Of a stretch of DNA of 33,185 nt, positions 26,939 to 33,185 are shown in pieces. This DNA is from Alphaproteobacteria bacterium. GTDB lineage: Bacteria > Pseudomonadota > Alphaproteobacteria > Micropepsales > Micropepsaceae. The position numbers and the translations under genes are program-made. Numbering within the stretch: the stretch's first letter is position 1; each line of letters opens with the position of its first letter. The notes beneath the pieces are model-generated. The model was not told the origin of the DNA and searched no databases. It saw nothing but the letters and a program-made list of their open reading frames with translations. Location of the stretch: positions 22,733-55,917 of the forward strand of contig JAHFQC010000024.1 of assembly GCA_023259375.1 (NCBI GenBank), given 5' to 3'.

Positions 26939-28184
26939 CAAACAGGATTTTTCATTCGAAGGCGCGACTGAGATGGAATTGCGGCCGCGGACCGCCGAGG
27001 AACTGCCGACCGGTGAAGCCGAGGTGCTGCAGTACAAGTCGCCGCGCCGGTTGAAGGCCGTCGGCATCGGTGCCGCCGCGGTCGCGTTGGTCGTCGTCGG
27101 AATCGGCGTCGCGGGACGCGTGGTGGCGGCCAACAATGTCGAGGATTGGACGCGCGATCAGGCGGTGCCGGTGGTTCGCATCATTTCGCCGGCGGCACTG
27201 CAGGGCGGGCATTCACTGGTGCTGCCGGGGAACGTGCAGGCCTACAACAATGCGCCGATCTACGCCCAAGTCTCGGGTACGGTGCAGAAATGGTTCGTTG
27301 ATATCGGCACGCCGGTGAAAGCGGGCACTTTGCTGGCGCAGATTGATCCGCGCCCGTATCAGGCCGCGCTCGATCAGGCGCGCGGCGCACTGGCGCGCGA
27401 TACCGCCAATCTGACCAATGCGCGCCAGGACCTCGCGCGCTATCAGTCGCTGGCGCGGCAGAACGCGATTTCCAGTCAGCAGTTGCAGACTCAAGACGCG
27501 GCGGCCGCCGCCGATGCCGGTCTGGTCGAATCCGACCGCGCCGCGGTGCAGGCCGCATCCATCAATCTCAGCTACACCAGGATCGTGGCGCCGTTCGACG
27601 GCGTGGTGACCAGCCGTTCGGTCGATATCGGCAACTTCGTGCCCGCCGGCAGCGCCTCGGCGACGCCGCTGTTCACGGTGTCGGACCAGAACCAGCTCCG
27701 CATCTATGTCCGCGTGCCGCAGAACTATTCCGCCGAGATCGCGCCGGGCGCCAAAGCGAGCTTCAGCGTGCCGGAATATCCCGGCCGCACCTTCTCTGCG
27801 ACGGTGCAGGCGAGTTCGGGCGCGGTCGATCCGGCCAGCGGCAGCGTGCTGGTCCAGCTTCTCGCCGACAACAAGGAGCGGTTGCTGAAGCCGGGGGCTT
27901 ATGCCGAAGTCTCGTTTGCGATGCGGGCCGGCGGCGGCGTTCAGGTGCCGTCCAGCGCGCTGATCTTCCGGGAGGGCGGCATGGCGGTGGCTGTGGTTGG
28001 GCCGAACAACAAGGTCGTCATCCATCCGGTGCGGATCGCGCGCGACAACGGCACGACGATCGAATTGGCATCCGGAATCGGGCCGCGTGATCGCGTCATC
28101 GACAGTCCGCCGGATTCGCTCGATCGTGGCGACGTCGTGCGGATTGCCACAACGGCGCAGCGCGCGCAGCCGCGGCATTCCTGA
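26931..28184 (+). CDS. RND membrane-fusion protein
   Basis: 417 residues. A cytoplasmic tail of about 42 residues comes before the single membrane segment (AVGIGAAAVALVVVGIGVAG). The lipoyl and coiled-coil hairpin domains (YAQVSGTVQKWFVDIGTPVK, then TRIVAPFDGVVTSRSVDIG) and beta-barrel and membrane-proximal parts follow. The ATG at 26931 overlaps the permease stop and has GGGAGAAG before it. The order (permease, then adaptor) is the reverse of the usual acrAB order. It couples the RND permease to an outer-membrane channel such as the NodT-type protein at 17877. Confidence 0.93.
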   Translation: MPDKQDFSFEGATEMELRPRTAEELPTGEAEVLQYKSPRRLKAVGIGAAAVALVVVGIGVAGRVVAANNVEDWTRDQAVPVVRIISPAALQGGHSLVLPGNVQAYNNAPIYAQVSGTVQKWFVDIGTPVKAGTLLAQIDPRPYQAALDQARGALARDTANLTNARQDLARYQSLARQNAISSQQLQTQDAAAAADAGLVESDRAAVQAASINLSYTRIVAPFDGVVTSRSVDIGNFVPAGSASATPLFTVSDQNQLRIYVRVPQNYSAEIAPGAKASFSVPEYPGRTFSATVQASSGAVDPASGSVLVQLLADNKERLLKPGAYAEVSFAMRAGGGVQVPSSALIFREGGMAVAVVGPNNKVVIHPVRIARDNGTTIELASGIGPRDRVIDSPPDSLDRGDVVRIATTAQRAQPRHS

Positions 28185-28289
28185 ACCCATTGCCGCTCAA
28201 GGGCCGCTGCCGTTGCGCGTTTGAATCGAATTTGCACGTGCGTTCCGCCGCATAGGGGAAGTCGTCCGTCGAGCGTCTTTTCCTATGCG

Positions 28290-28748
28290 ATGGATAGTTC
28301 TGAGTTCAGCATGGTTGCGCCCGAGACGATTTCGGGCGGCATCCTCGAAGGCCTTCTGGTCGATGCGGCGGGCAAGCCGATGGCGTTGCGCACCTCCCGT
28401 GCGACGCGGCCGCGGTATTATGTCAGCAATGAAGATGGTCAGCGCATCGCGGCTACCCGTATCGAGCGTAATGTGGCCGATCTGTTTCGGCGTCTGCATC
28501 TCGCTGGTGGCGCGCCGCACGACGTGAGCAAGGTGTTGCGCCGGATCGTCGTCTGTCGCGATTGTCTGGTTTATCAGCTCGAACGGCGAGCCTGCGTCAC
28601 CCGGTGGCGGGCTCAAGGCCTTTTATCGGCTCGTCCGGCGAGCGCCGACGTTCTGCAACTGCTCGGGACATGGCTGCCGCGGGAGTACGAGGTTGCTGAT
28701 GTCGGTTGGGTGCTATGTCTGACGGTTCGGCGGCCGCGGACCCGCTAA
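28290..28748 (+). CDS. Fragment resembling the C-terminal part of a large serine recombinase
   Basis: 152 residues from an ATG at 28290. The first 60 or so (GILEGLLVDAAGKPMALRTS, then RPRYYVSNEDG and ATRIERNVADLF) match the 'LL-GLL-D--G--M ... RYYVS ... IE--V' pattern following the zinc-ribbon region of large serine recombinases. The catalytic and DNA-binding domains that should come first are absent, and the rest is unfamiliar, with a CRDC pair that is not a full zinc ribbon. No good ribosome site was seen. It is probably a remnant of an integrated element or a domesticated domain. Its stop overlaps the stop of the convergent TatA-like gene. Confidence 0.5.
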   Translation: MDSSEFSMVAPETISGGILEGLLVDAAGKPMALRTSRATRPRYYVSNEDGQRIAATRIERNVADLFRRLHLAGGAPHDVSKVLRRIVVCRDCLVYQLERRACVTRWRAQGLLSARPASADVLQLLGTWLPREYEVADVGWVLCLTVRRPRTR

Positions 28749-28936
28749 TCGTCACGCCGCACGAAGGTGCCTTCGATGACATCATCCGGCTGGCGGCGCC
28801 TCGGTTTGGACGACTTGCGGAAGTGGCCGATCAAGCTTCCGAGAGCACCCAGCATGGCCGGGATCTGGCGGTGGGCGAAGACCACCACGACCACCAGGAC
28901 CACCACCAAGACGTGCCAGAAACTGAGCGTGCCCAT
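28745..28936 (-). CDS. TatA-like twin-arginine translocase subunit, orphan
   Basis: 63 residues. The N-terminus MGTLSFWHVL, one membrane helix (residues 8-20), then an amphipathic helix and a charged tail follow the TatA/E plan. Aligned without gaps to E. coli TatA, Phe20, Gly33 and Phe39 are kept, but the hinge Gly21 is Ala (FAHRQIP instead of FGxxKLP). The start at 28936 has a GAGG site about 3-7 bases upstream; the frame is open farther but that part has no family resemblance. No tatB or tatC is nearby. It may supply or modulate the Tat pore encoded elsewhere, or be a divergent copy. Confidence 0.75.
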   Translation of the reverse strand: MGTLSFWHVLVVVLVVVVVFAHRQIPAMLGALGSLIGHFRKSSKPRRRQPDDVIEGTFVRRDD

Positions 28937-29030
28937 GATCCTCACCGATGCCGGTCGGCCGCCCGATTCTGACGTTTTGGGGCGCCAGTGCGTGAGCCGT
29001 CTGCAGAGGACGTCCCTATACTCTTGCGCC

Positions 29031-29045
29031 GGTGTGTGACACACC
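29031..29045. promoter_or_regulatory. 15-bp palindrome GGTGTGTGACACACC
   Basis: Seven-base arms pair perfectly around one central base. It lies between the divergent TatA-like and autotransporter genes and touches the first of two direct repeats, so it may be a regulator site. No protein can be assigned. Confidence 0.35.
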
Positions 29046-29134
29046 CTTAATGCGCGCCCTGCGACAGTTCTGCCGCACCTGTAGACCGAGTGATTTCCTT
29101 GTTATGACAACGCCTTAATGGTATTTCTGCGACA
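29045..29134. repeat. Two direct repeats CCTTAATG-N6-CTGCGACA
   Basis: The pattern occurs at 29045-29066 and 29113-29134, with exactly conserved 8-base halves and a different 6-base spacer, 68 bases apart. Both precede the autotransporter gene. The rest of 29045-29289 is intergenic, with no clear promoter. Confidence 0.55.
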
Positions 29135-29289
29135 CGTTATCAAGTTTGTCCCGACTGGTCGCGACAAAACGACCGAGTTACACATCTATACATATCTGCG
29201 AGCGAACCATCCCTATAGGCACTATGAATGCCGGGCCGCGTTCGCCGGAAATTTTGCGGCTGGTTCAATGACTTTCCATGGAGGGCTTC

Positions 29290-32200
29290 GTGGGTCTGGG
29301 GTGCAATACGGGTGCGGCTTCGCGCCAGCGTCTTTGGCTTAACGACTTGCGCGGCTCGACCTCGCGGGCCGCGCTGGCGTTGGCGGCGGCGACGCTGTTG
29401 TCGGCCTCAGCCTGGGCCGACGTCGAATCCGGTCAGTCGGTGACGATCTCCAGCCTGTCCGGCACGGGCACGACCCTGGCGGGCGGTACCGTGCAGATCG
29501 ACGGCGCGAAGTCGTATTCGCGCGATTTCACCTTCAAGGATTCGACCAGCAGCACGATCGACGCCTTGGGTAATGCCTCGACCTTGAGCGGCAAGCTCAC
29601 CGGCAAGGGCAACATCACCTTCAGCGACTCCAAGGGCGGCGGCAAGATCTCGCTGACGAACTACAACAACGACTTCACGGGCACCACGACGATCGGTTCC
29701 AACGTCACGCTGGCGTTGTTCGATTCCGACACCGGTTCCGATACCAACGGCACCTCAGGCACCCTTGCGTCGTCGCAGCGGCTTATCATCAACGACAATG
29801 GTACGTTCGACATTTCCGGCGCGGTGAACAGCATTTCGCTGATTTCGCTGTCGGGGTCGGGAAACATCGTCCTGGGCTCGAACGTGCTTTCCCTCAACGA
29901 TTACAGTTCCACTGAATCGAAGACGTACGACACCAATACGACCTATTCCGGCGTCATTTCCGGTGCGGGCAGTCTGACGCTCACCAGCGGTTACATCACG
30001 CTGACCGGCGTCAACACCTTGACCGGCACGGTAACCGTTGCCAGCGACACGATGTATGTGAAGGGCGCCGGCTCGTTCTCTCAGGCCAGCGCCGTCGTGG
30101 TCTACGGCACGCTCGATTTCGCGGGCGCCAATTCGGCCGTGATCAAGTCGTTGTCGGGCAGCGGCACGGTCGCGCTTGGTGACAACGATCTCGTCCTCAC
30201 CGCCGCTTCGGGCGCCTTCACCGGCAACATCGCGACTACCCATCGGGTCGTTCTTCAGAGCGGCACCGAGTTCCTGGGCGGCGCCAGCAACAAAATCGAC
30301 CAAGGCATTTTGGTCCAGGGCGGTACGCTGCAGGTCGGCGGCTACTCGTCGGATATCACGGTCGGCTACAACATCGCCAACAACGGCACCGTGGAATACT
30401 ACAACGCCTACGCCGTGACGATGAACGGCGTGGTATCGGGCAACGGCATCGTGAACAAGTGGGGCTCTGGTATCGCCACCATCACGACAGTCCAGACCTA
30501 TACCGGCGCCACCACGATCAACGACGGTACGCTGAAGCTGTCCGGCGCCGGCAGCATCGCCTCGTCGAGCGGCGTGCAGGCCGATACGGTTTTCGATCTC
30601 ACCGAATCCAGCAATGCCGCCATCAAATCGTTGACTGGTGTCGGCACCGTGCGCCTCGGTGCCCAGTCGTTGACGATCACGGGCGGCGCCGGCGATTTCT
30701 CCGGCACGATCACCGGCACCGGCACGCTGACGGTTTCGGGCGGCACCCAGTCGCTGTCGGGCATCAACACGTATACCGGCGCCACCACGGTCACCGGCGG
30801 CAAGCTCGTGCTGGTCGCGGGTTCCAGCCTCAAGTCGGCGGTGACGCTGGCGGGCGGCGACCTCAATCTGACGGCGAGTTCGACGGCCACGGGCACGGTC
30901 ACTATCAACTCGCTGGCGGGCACGAACACGGTGACGCTCGGCTCCAACACGCTGGTGCTGTCGGCAGCCGCCGACACCTTCGCGGGGACGATCCAGGGCG
31001 CCGGCAACGTGTCGATCAGCAGCGGCACCGAGACGTTCTCGGGCGCTTCGACCTATACCGGTACGACCACAGTCACGGCTGGCAAGCTGATTTTGACGGG
31101 CAGCCTGGCATCGACCAGCAAGCTCAACATCAGCGGTGCCTTGGATGCCACGGGCGCTTCGGGCGCTTCGAGCGGAGCCTTGACGTTCGCTTCGTTGGCG
31201 GGGTCGGGCACGGTCGCTTTGGGTGCTCACGGGCTCGTGCTGAATCCCGGGGCGACGTCCTCGACCGTGTTTTCGGGCGTCATCTCAGGCTCGGCCGGCC
31301 TGACGGTAAATGGTGCGGGCGTTCAGATCCTTTCCGGAGCCAACACCTACACCGGCGACACCACGATCGGTTCGGGTGCCACGCTGCAGATCGGCAACGG
31401 CAATAACACCGGCGCGATTTTCTACGACGCAACCACTCCCGCGGCGAACGGCGTTGCCAACAGCGGCACGCTCAAATTCGCCCGTCTCGACAAGACCACG
31501 GTTGCCAACAACATTTCCGGCACGGGTAATGTCGTCCAAGCCGGCATCGGCACCACGATCCTGACCGGCAACAACACCTACACCGGCACCACTACGATCT
31601 CGACCGGCACGCTGCAGATCGGCGACGGCACGACTACGGGTTCGATCGCCAAAACCACGGGAATCGTCGACGACGGCACGCTGGCCTTTTCGCCGGCGTC
31701 CGGCGGCACGGTGACGATCAAAACCGCCATAACGGGAACAGGCAACGTGTCGATCTTGACCGGCACCGTGATATTGGAGTCGGCTAATTCCTATACCGGC
31801 ACAACGAGGATCGCGAAGGGCGCCACGCTGCAGCTCACCGACACGGCGAACCTGACCCAGTCCGACAGCGTCGCCATCAACGGCACGCTGGACCTCACCG
31901 GCGTTACGGTGGGAACCACTCTTGCTTCGCTGTCGGGTGAAGATACCGGCACGGTCAAGCTTGGTACTCAAAGCCTGACACTATCGGCCGCCGACACCAC
32001 ATTTGCCGGCGCCATTTCCGGCCCGGGCAGCATCATTCTGCAGGGCGGCACGCAGGTCCTGTCCGGCAACAGCACCGGTTATACCGGCGCCACCATTCTG
32101 AACGGCGGCACGCTGACGGTTACCGGCTCGATTGCGAATTCGGCGGTGACGGTGAATACGGGCGCGACCCTGACCGGTACGGGCTCTGTCGGCGCGGTCA

Positions 32201-33185
32201 CGGTCAATGGCGGCACGGTGATGGCGGGCGCGGGCGGTGCCGGCACGCTGACTTCTAAAGGCGACATCACGTTCGGAGCCGGCAGCACCTACGTGGTCGA
32301 TATGACGAGTGCGGGCGCCACGGCGCTCACCGCCACAGGCAAGGCCACGCTCGCCGGAGCGATCAAGATCAACAGCGCCGATGGCACGTATGCGCTCGGC
32401 ACTCCGTTGACGGTTTTGACGGCAAACGGCGGCATCACAGGAAGTTTCTCGACCTCGACCATCGATCTGTTCACCGCCGCCAACGGCACCAAGTTCACGT
32501 CGAAGGTCCTCACCGGCGCCAATTCGGTTACCCTCCAAGTCGATCTCGCCCAACTGTCGAACGCGCTCGGCACCGATGCCACGCGCAATCAGCTCGCGGT
32601 GGCCGGCGGCATCGACAAGGCGATCGTGGCGAAACCAGCCGTTCTTCCCGCCGCGTTCTCCGCGCTCGGCAATCTTTCTTCCGGCAATCTGCAGCCGGCC
32701 GTCGACCAGCTCTCGGGCGAAATCGGCGCCGACATGTCGCTGGCGAGCAAGGCGATGTTCACGCCGTTCCTCGATATCATGTCGCAGCGTACCGCGATGG
32801 TGCGGCCGCTCGGCAAGGGCCAGACGCTGCCGCTTGAGACCTGGGTCGACGGTTATGCCAGCGGTGGCGTGGTCGCGGGCAATACCGATACCGGCGCGCA
32901 CAAGTTCCGCTCCAACGTTTACGGCGTCGCCGCGGGCGCGCAGTGGATGCCGTGGGCGAATACGATGATCGGTGGCGCGATTTCGGCCGGCCGGTCGGAT
33001 TTCCGTGTCGCGGGCAACCTCGGCAAGGGCAACGCTACCTCGATCGAGGCAGGCGTGTACGGCTACATGCAGGCGAGCCGCCATTTCTACAGCAGCTTCG
33101 AGGCAGCGGTCGCGGGCACGCAGATCAAGACCACGCGCGTGGTCAACGTCTCGGGCAAGTCGGACACGCTGACCGGCAAGCTCAC
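29290..33185 (+). CDS. Autotransporter with passenger repeats, partial (C-terminus beyond window)
   Basis: The frame is open to the right edge (about 1298 codons seen). A long basic leader precedes a signal peptide (AALALAAATLLSASA, cleavage near ASA-W). The passenger is rich in Gly, Thr and Ser and carries about nine copies of the autotransporter strand repeat (form NTYTGTTTI-x-x-GTLQIG). Then follow a typical passenger end (GDITFGAGSTYVVDM), a linker helix, and the first strands of the beta-barrel from about residue 1180 (LETWVDGYASGG). The start is judged to be GTG at 29290, with GGAGG five bases before; ATG at 29278 in the same frame has no ribosome site. It is a type V secreted surface protein, probably an adhesin or structural beta-helix; no protease triad was seen. 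Confidence 0.92.
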   Translation, partial: MGLGCNTGAASRQRLWLNDLRGSTSRAALALAAATLLSASAWADVESGQSVTISSLSGTGTTLAGGTVQIDGAKSYSRDFTFKDSTSSTIDALGNASTLSGKLTGKGNITFSDSKGGGKISLTNYNNDFTGTTTIGSNVTLALFDSDTGSDTNGTSGTLASSQRLIINDNGTFDISGAVNSISLISLSGSGNIVLGSNVLSLNDYSSTESKTYDTNTTYSGVISGAGSLTLTSGYITLTGVNTLTGTVTVASDTMYVKGAGSFSQASAVVVYGTLDFAGANSAVIKSLSGSGTVALGDNDLVLTAASGAFTGNIATTHRVVLQSGTEFLGGASNKIDQGILVQGGTLQVGGYSSDITVGYNIANNGTVEYYNAYAVTMNGVVSGNGIVNKWGSGIATITTVQTYTGATTINDGTLKLSGAGSIASSSGVQADTVFDLTESSNAAIKSLTGVGTVRLGAQSLTITGGAGDFSGTITGTGTLTVSGGTQSLSGINTYTGATTVTGGKLVLVAGSSLKSAVTLAGGDLNLTASSTATGTVTINSLAGTNTVTLGSNTLVLSAAADTFAGTIQGAGNVSISSGTETFSGASTYTGTTTVTAGKLILTGSLASTSKLNISGALDATGASGASSGALTFASLAGSGTVALGAHGLVLNPGATSSTVFSGVISGSAGLTVNGAGVQILSGANTYTGDTTIGSGATLQIGNGNNTGAIFYDATTPAANGVANSGTLKFARLDKTTVANNISGTGNVVQAGIGTTILTGNNTYTGTTTISTGTLQIGDGTTTGSIAKTTGIVDDGTLAFSPASGGTVTIKTAITGTGNVSILTGTVILESANSYTGTTRIAKGATLQLTDTANLTQSDSVAINGTLDLTGVTVGTTLASLSGEDTGTVKLGTQSLTLSAADTTFAGAISGPGSIILQGGTQVLSGNSTGYTGATILNGGTLTVTGSIANSAVTVNTGATLTGTGSVGAVTVNGGTVMAGAGGAGTLTSKGDITFGAGSTYVVDMTSAGATALTATGKATLAGAIKINSADGTYALGTPLTVLTANGGITGSFSTSTIDLFTAANGTKFTSKVLTGANSVTLQVDLAQLSNALGTDATRNQLAVAGGIDKAIVAKPAVLPAAFSALGNLSSGNLQPAVDQLSGEIGADMSLASKAMFTPFLDIMSQRTAMVRPLGKGQTLPLETWVDGYASGGVVAGNTDTGAHKFRSNVYGVAAGAQWMPWANTMIGGAISAGRSDFRVAGNLGKGNATSIEAGVYGYMQASRHFYSSFEAAVAGTQIKTTRVVNVSGKSDTLTGKL
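29659..32110 (+). repeat. Nine passenger repeats within the autotransporter
   Basis: Copies with the Y-T-G core and following TTI/TTV begin near 29659, 30013, 30493, 30766, 31048, 31342, 31573, 31786 and 32071. Spacing is uneven (roughly 210-480 bases) and the copies are diverged, as in beta-helical passengers, so they are protein-level repeats and not recent DNA duplications. Confidence 0.75.

Noticed and set aside
29084..29178. GACCGAGT occurring twice upstream of the autotransporter
   Set aside because: Only eight bases, with spacing unlike the CCTTAATG/CTGCGACA pair; probably chance.
29755..31230. 491-codon minus-strand frame opposite the autotransporter
   Set aside because: Repetitive Arg/Ala/Gly mirror of the Thr/Gly-rich passenger; no start signal or family.
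29659..32110. Regular repeats considered as a CRISPR array
   Set aside because: The repeats are protein-level, diverged and unevenly spaced inside a long open frame.

Overview
The window looks like an alphaproteobacterial chromosome. Most of it is GC-rich, it carries a Caulobacter/Xanthomonas-type TonB-dependent receptor, and it is dense with LacI, LysR and TetR regulators and RND/MFS efflux genes. I cannot name the genus from this sequence. Two of the largest genes run off the ends of the window: a KAP-type NTPase at the left edge (minus strand) and an autotransporter at the right edge (plus strand).

Layout. 1-2601 (minus) is the N-terminal 867 residues of a KAP-family P-loop ATPase, with base composition visibly poorer in GC than the rest. 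2602-4271 holds no intact gene that I recognise; it contains a stop-riddled ParD/CopG-like antitoxin remnant and looks like decayed accessory DNA. 4272-5042 is a secreted polysaccharide deacetylase. 5276-15701 is a glycan-utilisation locus: LacI regulator, TonB-dependent receptor, GPH-type sugar symporter, periplasmic GH17 beta-1,3-glucanase and a 1138-residue cytoplasmic protein that resembles clan GH-Q phosphorylases. The inferred route is receptor import across the outer membrane, GH17 cleavage in the periplasm, symporter uptake and cytosolic breakdown, perhaps by phosphorolysis. A perfect 20-bp palindrome upstream of the receptor gene is the best candidate LacI operator, and a hairpin separates the receptor from the downstream genes.

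15767-16378 (minus) is a TetR regulator. 16678-17673 (minus) is a LysR regulator with its own clear terminator. It is divergent from a tripartite drug-efflux operon (NodT-type outer-membrane factor, EmrA-type adaptor, EmrB-type DHA2 permease) that runs closely into a glutathione-dependent formaldehyde dehydrogenase gene. 23004-23582 (minus) is a TetR regulator divergent from an RND permease and its membrane-fusion partner, with a palindromic candidate operator between them. 28290-28748 is a fragment resembling the C-terminal part of a large serine recombinase. It is tail-to-tail with an orphan TatA-like gene. From 29290 to the right edge runs a large autotransporter with about nine passenger repeats and the beginning of its beta-barrel.

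All identifications are from reading translated sequence by eye; no database search was possible.
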